Below the pieces are notes generated by a model. The model worked only from the letters and a program-made list of their open reading frames with translations, was not told the DNA's origin and ran no database searches. Both the position numbers and the translations under genes were made by a program. A DNA stretch of 64,000 bases from Owenia fusiformis. Lineage: Eukaryota > Annelida > Polychaeta > Sabellida > Oweniidae. The stretch spans positions 29,701,375 to 29,765,374 of the forward strand of contig CAIIXF020000005.1 of the NCBI GenBank assembly GCA_903813345.2. Reading direction: 5' to 3'. Shown here in pieces: positions 23,960 to 35,419 of the stretch (within the stretch, counting starts at the first letter, position 1; each line of letters starts with the position of its first letter).

Positions 23960-24621
23960 ACAGAAATTCTGTTTTGACCTCCAGTCAGTTTGACTAGTTC
24001 AACATATCATTTACATGACCAGGATCTAGGGGTGAGATGACAACCCGATGAGTCGAGGACGCGCGGGTTTAGGGCTTCGAGTCGAGTCGAAGTTGATGAA
24101 TGGAATCATTTTCGAGTTGAGAAAAAAATTCGAAAAAATAAAAAAATTCAGAAAAATACTGTCAATATGCATGTTTTCACTCGATATTGCGTTGAATATA
24201 TAAGTTTCAATGACTTGGATATGCTTGTATTAAATTATTATGTATGTACACATAAATGAAAGAATATATGTAATAAAATCAGAATAAACTTACGACGAAT
24301 TGTGTTTGTTTATATTTCCGGCTTTCCACCATTGACGCATTAAAAATATGAACGGTCAAAAGCGATGTTGTTCGCACTTCGCGCGACTCGAAACGGATTC
24401 GAAACTCGAATCGTCATTTTCTGACTCGAATCGGATTCGACTCGAATCGGATTTTTTCGACTCGTCTCACCCCTACCAGGATCACAATGTACATGGTCAG
24501 AGGGCTGAAAAAATTATTTCATCATGTTTAGGGTCATTCTGACCATGTACATTGTGATCCTGGTCATGTAAATGATATTTGGCACTAGTCAAACTGACTG
24601 GAGGTCAAAACAGAACTTTGT
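23960..24621. mobile_element. Foldback MITE split by a nested hAT insertion
   Basis: The arms TTCTGTTTTGACCTCCAGTC-AGTTTGACTAGT..ATCATTTACATGACCAGGATC and their complement at 24535-24615 make a foldback element of about 205 bases. It is flanked by TA at both ends (23958-23959, 24622-24623). Its left arm is interrupted at CCAGGATC by the hAT element 24027-24475. Joining the two sides restores the left arm's match to the right arm across ATCACAATGTACATGGTCAGA. Confidence 0.85.
24027..24475. mobile_element. hAT-type MITE nested in foldback element
   Basis: The terminal inverted repeats TAGGGGTGAGA and TCTCACCCCTA are flanked by an exact 8-base duplication CCAGGATC (24019-24026 and 24476-24483). 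The TAGGGGTG terminus and 8-base duplication are textbook hAT features. The interior has GAGTCGAGTCGAAG-type repeats near both ends and no transposase. It is the youngest event in this cluster because it splits another element. Confidence 0.92.
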
Positions 24622-24639
24622 TATCCACAGGAAGATTAG

Positions 24640-25330
24640 GACTTGAGACATACGAGGGCTCTGCCTGATCTTCCATACAAACCCCTGTGCTGTTATCTTG
24701 GTTCAAAAAATCTTCAAAATTCAGTATGGTTTTGTCACTTCCTGTTTTGGCATTTCCTGTCAGGACCATGGCACCTCAAGATCATGCCTGTTGGAGATTT
24801 CAATTTATTTTTTAAAAAAATCAACAAAAAAAACATGGCGACTTCGTGAATCGAGAATATAAGCCAATGTCGAAATAACCCCATGGTCGAAATAGCCCCA
24901 AGGCCATAGATCTCGGCCAGATTCTTTTGTAGTAGGATTAGTAGCTCAATAATTATTCTTTGAGCCTATGAGATCCTACTACAAAACGATCTGGCCAATA
25001 TCTGTGCCCATGACGAAGTAAACCCATGGTCGAAGTTCGACGGATCTTCCCTTTACTATGATTTTTTTATACGAAATCTTTATTGAAATGGTACAATTGA
25101 AGGCTACCCACACTGTCCTCCTAAAGAGAAAGGTGCAATTCCTCTCAGAGAATATTGCATCTCCCTCACACTGGGCTTGTATTGAAGATAAGGGAGGGTC
25201 TAGGAACACACGAGGTCATTGTTCGATACCCCATTCAAGCCCCTGTATTATTATCAAATACTCCCATATCTTATGTTTTGGGAATGGCTGGAATGGAAAA
25301 TAATTCGAAAAATAATTTCTACTTCTTACC
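24640..25330 (-). repeat. Cluster of inverted dispersed repeats
   Basis: 24780-24895 is the inverted copy of 4390-4505. Within it, CGGCCAGATTCTTTTGTAGTAGGAT (24913-24937) is reverse-complemented as ATCCTACTACAAAACGATCTGGCC at 24971-24994. AAACCCATGGTCGAAGTTCGACGGATCT (25021-25048) recalls 3905-3925. A degraded tandem relation between 24630-24690 and 25195-25245 (ACGAGG..CGATACCCC) suggests a duplicated unit. No gene is supported. Confidence 0.55.
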
Positions 25331-25619
25331 TGGAACGACTTTTCGGCATTTTTGTAGACTAGATATATTGCTGTTGCTATGCTATGTTTGAACGTGGAAC
25401 TAATGATCTCTCCTTTACAAGATAGAATGCAGCAAGGTTTCCCAATGATATAATATTTAGCCATTTATTCAAGAAATCATTCCTCTTGAAAACGCGTGCA
25501 GCGCGCCATTTTTAAAGAATACGGAGTGAATACGATACGCAAGCATTATTATCTAAAAGTCTATCATATAACTCCAATCTGTGATGATTCGTCATACTAT
25601 TCTATTTAAATTAATAGTG

Positions 25620-25760
25620 AACCCAAAATATAATTTTTAAATACTCAAATTTAATAAATAATAGTAGCACTGAATTTGACATTAATATTGCGGCATGAGC
25701 GCAACTGCTACGGTTGCGGGAATACCGCAATGGTATTAGGAGTATTGACTGATCATAAGC
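25620..25760 (-). repeat. Dispersed repeat with TTGCGG..CCGCAA palindrome, copy 2
   Basis: Inverted copy of 3325-3450. It shows CTCAAATTTAATAAATAATA, then AGCACTGAATTTGACAT, ATTGCGGCATGAGCGCAACTG and TTGCGGGAATACCGCAA in the mirrored order. Confidence 0.75.
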
Positions 25761-27186
25761 AAGATAAGTTCATAACTATGTCAGTCAAAATGTGATGTGT
25801 AAAAGGAATCTGATAAGTGATACGCATCATGATTGGATATTATTTCCGCATACATTGATCACCAAAGGAAATTATATCAAATGAAGTACAGTATACCAGG
25901 TACAAGTACACGTTTCGCATAACATCAAAAAAGTATTCCGTATATGTGATAATACAGGGATCACCTCATTATTAATACCTCTTTCTCGATGAATTCCAAA
26001 ATCGTCGTAATTTAATAAAGTTGCACATATTCGAAATAATCACCAATCTTAATTAGATTAATTCGTCCAAACATTACGGCTGCATGAGTAGTAGATGAAC
26101 AATATCATTCCATAAAATGCAGCCAAAACCTAATTATGTATTCAGATAAGATTCTTGAAAATTGATGTTTGAACTATTGGATACAAAAATTCATCATTAA
26201 AATAATTTCACAATCAAATCGAACAGCTCATGCGTCATTTCAGTTTCGGGTCGACTTGTGATCTCCTAAAATGCAATATCTGTTTCCATGACGCATCAAT
26301 GCACGCCTCCGGGTACGTTGATGGCCGGCTACATAAGGAAATTAAAGTCTCTCAGTCTATTTGCACATTTGATTGATACTTGTTCTAAAACATATATGTC
26401 GATCTTCGATATCTGTTGGATATCTCCACTCCCAATGACAAATGTTTGCAAAATCAGATGGAATACTGGTCAACGAGGTAATAGTATTCTCATATTTGTT
26501 TTTCTGTTCATACGTAGTGTATGACTTTTTGATTCACCGAGTTATTTCATTATGACTGAAGGAATACACTGGAAACGACTGTATGGCCCGTCTCCCTGAA
26601 ATCGGATTCTTAGTGTTTAGTTTAGGTTGGACAATGGGATTGACGTTGAACGGACACAAAGAATCAGCCGGTCACGATCGATTTAGAATAGAGTAAGCCT
26701 ACATGTATATATGTTTCTGTTTTAAATATATGTACAGGTTTTGGAATTTGGGAATTTTTTCTCCAGGAAAATAAATCAAATTGACCTCGTTTACAATCAT
26801 TGTCCAAATCCAGGCCGACGTCAGCAAATTCAGCGTAATCAATATTGATTCATTATCACGAAGCAAAAACAATCAGTTATCATTTGAAGTTGCGGAATTC
26901 TCTCTTTTCATTAGCATCAATAGATTTATTAACAATCCTATTAAGTCCACTCAGGACCTATAACAATATGTTTCTTATAAACTCTAATTAGCCTTTATGA
27001 AGACAATCCTCTTTTCTGTACAGAATGGACTTATCTTTTTGATGTATTGTTATAACTTAGTATGGATGCCCCATGGCACTATGGTTTTGGATTAGGATAT
27101 AGATTCTAGTATTCCTAAGAGGGAATGTAAGTTTTTGTCTCTTTGTGAGCTAGACAGCAGATTAGGAAACTGAAGTTTCGTTTTTT
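25761..27186. other. Gene-free stretch
   Basis: There are no exon chains, domains or structured repeats I can support. Open frames at 26288-26524 and 26781-26963 have no family features. Confidence 0.5.
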
Positions 27187-27314
27187 ATGTCACCATAAGA
27201 AGTGTTGGCATATTGTTAAGGTCTCCAACTTTTTTTGTGGATGGTGTTCGGAGGTCGGCGTTCGACGTCTGTAACAAATGGCAGGTGGTGATGTTTTGCA
27301 TGCTAATGCCTTGT
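27187..27314 (+). mobile_element. Short copy of hairpin-ended family
   Basis: The left hairpin ATGTCACCATAAGAAGTGTTGGCAT (imperfect), the block GGTCTCCAACTTTTTTTGTGG, a GGCGTTCGACGTCTGTAACAA block and the right end CAGGTGGTGATGTTTTGCATGCTAATGCCTTGT occur within 128 bases. The satellite core is absent. Confidence 0.8.
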
Positions 27315-28112
27315 CTATGACTGACTCTGCTTTAACATGTTTTGCAGCATTTTGTGATGATTTTATAATATATTTCCGGTATTTGTAATTTTAACCACAA
27401 TGGTCAGTACCGGATGTCTCAATTGTTTCAATTTCAAGTCACATACTTGTACTTGAGATCGGACAGTTTGTTTGCTTTGACTGATAGCTTTCCCAGCTTT
27501 GCGAAACAGAATAAATTACTAAACAATACTGGATGATTTATTGAAACTAATGATCCGATCATTTTTCTCTTTTGACAGAAGGATAAAGCTATGTGGTGAA
27601 TACTCATTGACCATTCGGAATTTATATGCTTCACTGAGATTCGGGCGCCATACTACTAGCACAATCTGGATGCAATTCGATAGTAATCCAAACTTATTAA
27701 TCCGTATTGACGCTCTAAAGATGTGCGTGACAGTATTTACACGAGGTACAACTCCATGATGATCATTCATAGGAGTGCACTATTACAGGGAGATATTGGG
27801 AGTAATTTATCAGACTTAGCCTCCTTCCCCGAACATGTCATGGACATCGATATTCTTCTTTGGAGCTGAGAACTTGACAATGTACTGACTTAATTCTCAA
27901 TCTGTCTATTATACAAATACTAGATGGACATATAGCTATGGATTCATGTATGTGATCGTGTCGTGTCAGTATTAATCATTTTACTGATGAACAAAAGGCT
28001 TTTTCTACTTATTTTTCATTCAGGTCGAGAACATATGTTACAATTACTAGGACGATGACCACTGTTTTTCAAAACGTGTCAGGGTATCGGCCACTCATGT
28101 ACAGACAGTATA

Positions 28113-28605
28113 AAGTAATATATTTAAGTATTTGTTTTGATGTACTAAAACAGATCAATCGACGAGAAGAATGGCTTGCAATTGACAGCCCCCAATTAAT
28201 TACGTCCAGTATTGTTTATTGCACGGGATTTTTGTTTTTTCTTTAAAACAAGGCCTAAGCCCAAAGTTTGTCAGCATCTTTAGAAATGAATTGTATTATA
28301 CCGAACACTGAATGCATAATATGATGGACTTATTAAGGATGTTCTTGATATAGATTTGAGCGCGTTTCACTGCAATCAAAATTGCCAAACTTTTTTAGTA
28401 CAATACTTAACATCATTTGTGTCTAAAATCGTTTTTAATGGCATAAAATTCCTTCAGATGGTATATCAGTTTCCTGATCGGGATGTAATATGACATTGTT
28501 TGGTAAATACATATCGTATTTAAGTATTTGTACTGTTGTACGAAAACAGATTAATCACAGAGAAGAACGGCGTGCATTTGACGGCCCCCGATTAATTCAT
28601 TAACA
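28113..28605 (+). repeat. Duplicated ~100-base segment
   Basis: 28115-28200 and 28508-28595 share ATTTAAGTATTTGT, the motif GTAC.AAAACAGAT.AATC, GAGAAGAA.GGC and TTGAC.GCCCCC.ATTAATT. The spacing is about 390 bases. It could be a direct duplication or two members of a dispersed family. Confidence 0.65.
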
Positions 28606-28978
28606 CCATCGACTCTGCCAATTTATTGAAGTCCTGCAGCTTGCCAATTTCACCCACTTCATTACAAGGTACAAGGAATTTTTTTAATTAATACTTGAAC
28701 TGTTATGACAATGAGTAGATTCATCATTTACGTTGTATTTATTTTGGATCTGTTTTCAATATAGATAAGTATAAGTACAAAGCAGACCAGCAGGAAGAAA
28801 AAATCAAGGTCGCAACTTCAAAGAAAGTGATACCTGAATTGTGCTATGCTACAAATGCAAATGCTTTAATTATCTCTCTCTTAATATAGCAATGTAATTG
28901 AAGGACGTCATTTATAAATATCTTGCCGATGTTCAATTCATCATTTCGTTCATACAAGCGATACATACGCTTCCTAGT

Positions 28979-29666
28979 CAACTCGTACCCAAGACAACTC
29001 GTACCCAAGACAATTCGTACCCAAGACAACTCGTACCCAAGATAACTCGTACCCAAGACAACTCGTACCCAAGATTATTTTCAGTATTATGGGTGCATAT
29101 TAGGGAAAAAATTGAGTTTGTAATGCTTTCATGTTATAATGTGAATCAAATAAGCCTCAATATTTTTTTGAATTTAGACGACATTTTTTCTCAGTGGATC
29201 AGTAAAGCATTTTTTATTAAATAAAAGAAGTGCTTGAAGCGCTTGTTCACAACATTTTTTTGTCACACATATATATAAATAAATATAATTACAACATTAG
29301 AAATGACACTTGTTCCAAACATTCATGAACATACAATATTTTGAAAAATGATTATGAAAATGTGGAATAAACATATGTCTCTTCACTTGAACATCCTGAA
29401 TCTGTGACCAATATAAAATATTAGTCAATATAAATTGACACTCAGCTCAAAATGTCACAAAATTGAATCAATTTCTTCCGAAAATTCTTCTTCAAACTTT
29501 AAACTATTCTGAACAGTATGTTACAATTATAATATGTATATCTATTCACATTCCCAGTCCAATGCTTGATTCAAAACAAAATATATACTTGGGTACGAGT
29601 TGTCTTGGGTACGACTTGTCTTGGGTACGACTTGTCTTGGGTACGACTTGTCTTGGGTACGAGTTG
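28979..29666. mobile_element. Element with inverted ends built of 16-base tandem units
   Basis: The left array 28979-29074 is six units of CAACTCGTACCCAAGA. The right array 29587-29666 is five units of the reverse complement, TCTTGGGTACGAGTTG. About 510 bases of AT-rich sequence lie between them. The outermost base pairs match, since each array is bounded outside by T/A and then GACTAG-like or ACCAG sequence. Inverted repeats made of tandem subunits are the hallmark of Foldback (FB) elements. No coding sequence was recognised in the centre. Open frames over the arrays are artefacts of the repeat. Confidence 0.8.
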
Positions 29667-29669
29667 ACC

Positions 29670-31770
29670 AGTTACCATACATACAATAGACTAATAATGA
29701 GTGAAATGGTCATCATAAATTATTTGTCTGAAAATGGACTTTTGGTATCAATCTCATGTCTTGATAATGAATGAGTCTCATAAATCTACCGGAGAATATA
29801 CAAGGAAGAACTACCTATTTGAGATATCTCATACAGTACACGTATTTCATAACCTTACATCCCGCCAATGTGTCTCGATGACGATTGGTTTTCGTTGTTA
29901 CGGCGGACGCGCAGCGCTCGCCTTTTGCCTAAACTATTGGACCATTTCGCGACACTGCTCAACTAGCGCCCATCATGCGTTGTACGACTGCTCTCACATA
30001 CAGTTCCTTTTGTTTAGTGTATATCAAGAAGTTTATAAACTTAAACAAAACAGGACTATAGTATTTCGTTTTTACGTGTTTTGAATGTGTTTTCACAGTT
30101 AAAATGAAGTAACATATCTAGGTAATTAAGCTCGTTCACTTATAACTCCACTTGTCAATTAGTATTGAAGCGTTATCATCAAATGCATGCTCTTTATAAA
30201 CTATTTATATATTTGTAATCTCATCCGATATTACAAATGTCATTATTGCATCCTCTTCTGAAAAGTCACTGATCACATTGACATGACTTAAATTAGTTAC
30301 AATAGACATTCCCACCTATAATTTATTGTATTATAAATGAAACCATGTCGAAGGCATCAAAAGAATAATGAAATCTGCCAGAAGTGATTGAAATACTACA
30401 AATAAGTTCAGCGTAAATTTATCATGATAATGATTATTAAAGTTCTTCGACGGCCATTTTGGAAAGGGGATTCAAACGTTCCCATCTTCAACAATTTTAA
30501 ACATTTCTGTACGTTTCACAGTCCCAAAACGTGCAATAGATGCTAGAAGGGATGACAAGATGGTGATTTACAGTATATTTGTTCTTGCTCTTTAGGTGCT
30601 CTGTTATTATTCCCCTTTGCAACTTCAAGGTTAGTCAGGAGTATTCAGTTATAAATAACCAGGAAAAATTAATTGTCAATAGTACTTTGATGAATGGCGA
30701 TTTGTCTAATCTAGTGAAAAATTGATTGCGCAATCTTCGAATATATTGAATTCCTTCGTTTAATCTCATCACTAAGAGAACTCTGGTGAGAAGGGGCAGT
30801 AGATTATTATAGATATACAAACTCACATGTAGATCAAAAACACCCATTCTTGATTTAACTCACTTTCTGATCGTATTTCATTTATCTGGTAGTAGTTATA
30901 GCACGAATTTATCAATAACCTAATTTCAAAGGCCAACATCGTTAAAATCTTTGCGAAAGAGCCGAAGACCCGAGGGCTAACATTTCACTATGCAAATTCG
31001 TTATTCGCCCTGGACCAGCCAGGTAAATAATGGATTAATGACCACTATGGCTCGTCACTATGGCCCCAACCATTCCCTCCCAAGATAGAAAATGCCTGAT
31101 AACAGGTAACCGCTTGGTGAATTGACTCGAATGTGCCTTCTTTCATAGCCTTGTTAGCATGTAAGCACCTAATCTGTACATTTTGTTTATCCTCCCCACT
31201 GTTGCTAGTTTGAAAATATAGTTTAAGGCTTTTGAAGATATTGCTTGTTTTGAATAACCTTAACTCCAAGATGAGTTAGCGGATATGCAAGCACAGGTGA
31301 TGACAAAAAGGAGAAGACCAAAGAGCCTTATTACAACACACAGAAAGAAAACATAAACATTCATTCATACGTACATGACGTATTAATGAGCAAACTAAAC
31401 AATATCAGTGCTACTGACATCAGGATAGTTTTTGAAAAGAGTGCGCTTATTCTATTTTTAATATAAAGTGATATTGGACAGACAAAATTCAGTCTAAAAA
31501 CTAAAGCGTCTGCAAAGAACCAGCATTCATCGCCAAACCACTGCCATATTACACAAAATACAATACTTCACAACGGTCACCAGGGGAAACTAAGTCTTTT
31601 TCAATTCATTTTTTTAATAATTATGAATAATATCAACTTCAAATAAATAAAATATATATATAAATAAAATTTCGAACCTCATCGCAATCTTATTTTGGAT
31701 GTTCTTTGCAATTATGAGACCTTTGCATGCCACTATAATAGAAGGGGTGTTTATAGTGTGGAATGCTTAT
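29670..31770. other. Gene-free stretch
   Basis: Nothing beyond short open frames is seen. A small locally GC-rich patch at about 29885-29935 (GTTACGGCGGACGCGCAGCG) stands out from the AT-rich background but has no identifiable function. Confidence 0.5.
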
Positions 31771-31774
31771 TGTA

Positions 31775-32000
31775 CACTAGTCATATCCCCATAAATGTGG
31801 GGTTGGTTTTTCAAATCACTCCCAGAACTACTTGTGTATTGAAATCTTGGGGTTTTGAAATATTGCCAGGAGTTTACACAAAGCTGAATTTTATCTAAAT
31901 AAACACCAATCCAGCTTATTTTCAAACCAAGGATTTCAATACACAAGTTGTCGTGAGGATGGTTTGAAAATCAACTCCACATTTATGGGGGTAACTAGTC
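31775..32000. mobile_element. Foldback MITE
   Basis: The arms of about 85 bases are imperfect reverse complements. CTAGTCATATCCCCATAAATGTGG at the left pairs with CCACATTTATGGGGGTAACTAG at the right. Inside, ACTTGTGTATTGAAATC pairs with GATTTCAATACACAAGT. There is no coding content. Confidence 0.8.
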
Positions 32001-32260
32001 AATGCTAAACATTTGAAATTTCTTATGCACTGAAGTTTTGATTCGTCCTAAAATCCAACACAACCCTAAAATCCAGAGGATAGTGGTCATTTTTATGAAT
32101 CACTTTATGTAGCCTAGAGAAAAATACTTCACTCTGTGGAGTAGTGTCACCCCCAGCTAAAATTGACAGCAGCTTGCTTCATGGTTCTGTTGCTGGTCGA
32201 AAGACCCCAATGGTTTTATTTAAAGATGGAGCTCTCTTTTAAAGAAGGAAATCCAAACTA

Positions 32261-32624
32261 CAGTTAAACCTGTCTTAGTGGACAATATTAAATATTCATG
32301 TACTAGGAGTAATCTACACTTTGTATAATCATGTTATGTTTAATTGAGTGAATCAGGTCGGGCCATTTTACAATTTTAGTTAATGTAAGATAGGTCATGG
32401 AATTAGGTCATTTGGGCCTTTTCTCTCATGGAAGCTATGACCTAAATATGAGGTGGAAAATGGCCCATGCCATAAACTGGTGGACAGCTGTCTCTAGTGA
32501 ACATGCTTCCTCCACACACACTCTATTGACTACTCTATAAATTACCCTATCTGTAGTGAATACTTACCAACACTGAACTTTTTTTCCCGCAAAAAAAATG
32601 TTTAATATATGTACAGTTTTACTG
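32261..32624. mobile_element. Tigger-like MITE carrying a nested insertion
   Basis: The ends CAGTTAAACCTGTCTTAGTG and TGTACAGTTTTACTG lie between TA dinucleotides. Compared with the copy at 20790-20967, about 190 extra bases (roughly 32286-32473) are inserted. They are bordered by GTGGACA on both sides, a 7-base duplication. The insert contains inverted segments (GGGCCATTTTA / AAAATGGCCC, AGGTCAT / ATGACCT). Confidence 0.7.
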
Positions 32625-32639
32625 TAGCTGTTCCAAACC

Positions 32640-35400
32640 CCCTTTTCTTTCATTGGTAGAGAGTGGATGGTGTTTTGAGCCATCGTACAGGCAATAACCA
32701 ATGTTAGTACGAATCAAAATTTAATTTTATTCAATTTGTCAAATTGGAGTAGTGCCTGTCATAGCAGCCTTCGCAATTTGGATGACACTTGCAATCCCGG
32801 GGCAATGAGATCGAAGTTTGAAAAAGGTGTAACCGTGAAACCTTTAACAACTTTAAGAAAACGAACAATCTGACATAAACGTGTATCTGTAGAAGAATAG
32901 AACATTCAGATTTGATTGTTCATTTGTAATTCGGGATTGAACTAACTGAATCGAATGCAAATGCTATAATTATTAGTTTTTTTTCACAAGATATCTTACT
33001 GGAACATTGATTATGAAGCGACACGCAATAACCAAACTGATCGTAAAACAAAGAACAACGAATCCATTGTAGCCAGAGTCTGGGTGTTAGCTAAACATGT
33101 TAATAGTTTAAACAAAACGATGAATAGATGTTTAGAGCCACATTTCTTTAAATCTAAACTTTGTCGACATCATGTTGAAACTGCAGCTGAAAGGGTTTAC
33201 ATATTTTATATCTGTCTCGCCATTTTGATCTGTCAATGTCAGTTGAATATTCATTAGTTTCTAAGCTATTGATACCGATGTAAGTTATTTTGTTGAATTT
33301 CAACATTTTGCGTACCAAATGATATCATTAATCATGAATATTCATGACTAATTTAATATATTGGTTGTAATTTTTCACTCCTTCTATATCTGACACTATC
33401 TTCTAAAGTATGTCTGTGGAGTAGAATATCTAGTAATCTAGGATATTAATTTTAAGACGTTTGTTGGACCACACACATTAGATCTAAACTAGTCTAAGGT
33501 CCGAATTATGATACAAAGAAATCAGTTCCATATATGTAATTTCTGACAAATGTTGATATTCAAGTTAGACAACTTTTCATTGGTTTCGATTGATTGATAA
33601 CATTGTACTGCAACGTCGAAGTGAATGCTTACAGCTTGATGAATGAGGCCACAGGGAGTGTTAATGTGCATATCTTACTTAATAAGTTTCCAGCAAGGTC
33701 TCCCTTTATAATTGTCCCTACCTTATTCCATATATACATGTATGCGTATAATATTAGAAAATTTGCATTTTCGTGTTCCATATAAAATAAATGTGTATTC
33801 TGAATATAATGTTAGTTGATTTGGTATTCTTTGCATTTTAGACTTCTAAATAAAGCCATATGTACTGTTAATTGTTAATTGTTGTTTTGAAATACAATGC
33901 ATCTCGAACTCCATATACATGCACCGAATTAGTGGATTTGAAATTCTTTGCATTTTAGGCTTCTAGATAAAAGCATATACTGTTGGTTGGTTTGAAATGC
34001 AGTGCATCTTCAAACTCCAAATATTCAAATTCCATATATATATACTGTATACTGTAATTAAAATAATGGCAGTTGATTTGAAACTACAGTGTATGCACCT
34101 TCGAATTCCGTACAAATGTATACGTGCATTATGCATAATGCATTAAAAGGTACAATAAATATGTAGCTATATTAGCTATTAGAAATCTTCATTAGCACTT
34201 ATATCAGCTTGAATGTCAGCATGATGCTACGTTATTCCATGGATGTTCATCCATTGTCAAGGTCGGTGTCATGTCGCTGTAATTGATCATTTTTTAGATT
34301 AGCGGATCCACTTAATAGTTTTTGTACCAAGGTTGGTGAATGCATTAGAATGATATATACCCTTGATATAAAGAAGATACACAAATAAACATATAACTGA
34401 AAGTATCGTATACATTTAAGTATACTTATACTTTTACACTTTACACAATTGTAATTCTAGGTTCTTTATATTTTTCAGGCGCAGAAAGAGACAGTGACAG
34501 AGTGGGATTATCACTTAATATAGAAGTAACGTAGAACTAGGACATCTTCACAAGTTTGTTGACCCATCTCTCCAAACAAGCATCGTGTATTCATATGGAA
34601 ATCCAACAGTAACATAAACATATCTCTTTTGAAGTACAATGCAGCATTGAAGCTTATTTCATCAATAAACATACAAAAGATTATAGAAAATGAATAGCAT
34701 TTGTGTAAATTAACATGTAGCTAGGGATTCATCAAATTTATCTGCCCTAGACAAACTACGAGCGAACTTCGAAGTATGTTCGGTATAAGAAATAAGTGAC
34801 AGATAAAATAAATGCAATTAACAGTGATCTTAATGCCAGAGAGAGGGCAGCTTTGGAAAACCAATAAACGTATCAATATAAGCCTGCATAAGAATACATC
34901 ATTCTGCAGAAAGGAATGACAGTTTATGCTATATTGTGATATGAGCACTAAGCAGTGCGTCACTCAAACAGTATTCGAAATTGGATAGAACAATATGCTG
35001 TTACATATAAGTAAAAAACACGAGATGGTCAAAAGTGAAATCAACATTAATGTGACGTCATGAATAGGATTAAGAATGAAGCGAAACTAAACCCGATTAA
35101 TCGAATGTAGATATCAGCAAATCTGCAATTAGTCGCATCTTACAGCCTCTGATAGAATTAAGCTGCATATCACATCAATGAGTGAGTAACAAATAAGAAT
35201 TGGGAAGAAACTCAGCCGAGGGTTAATGAACTCGTTTTCATGGTATTTTTGGAAAATGAACTTTACATGAAAAAATAATTCGTAACGATCAAAGCATGAC
35301 TAATCGCACTTTAGGGGATTTAAATTGGAATGCGAAGCATGATCAAAGCAATCTTGGGGAATTTATCAACGATAGGTAATGTGCGCAAGTGTTTGTGCCA
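32640..35400. other. Spacer upstream of the receptor gene
   Basis: No gene is supported. The only structure is the tandem repeat at 33810-34115. A splice-like acceptor (TTTTTCAGGCG, 34474) followed by a non-coding stretch could be part of a 5' untranslated exon of the receptor, but this is not demonstrable. Confidence 0.45.
33810..34115 (+). repeat. Three diverged tandem units of ~110-130 bases
   Basis: Units begin near 33810, 33935 and 34060. They share GT.GATTTG.AATTCTTTGCA, then TTTTAG.CTTCTA.ATAAA.GCATAT, ACTGT..TTG and TTTGAAA..CA.TGCATCT..AACTCC. Confidence 0.65.
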
Positions 35401-35419
35401 ATCTATAGCGTAAACTGTG

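Noticed and set aside
28844-29774. Frames encoding QLVPKTTRTQDNSYPR-like repeats
   Set aside because: Produced by the 16-base tandem arrays of the foldback-like element.
35417-35419. GTG as first codon of the receptor frame
   Set aside because: Nuclear genes rarely start at GTG, and the ATG follows immediately at 35420.
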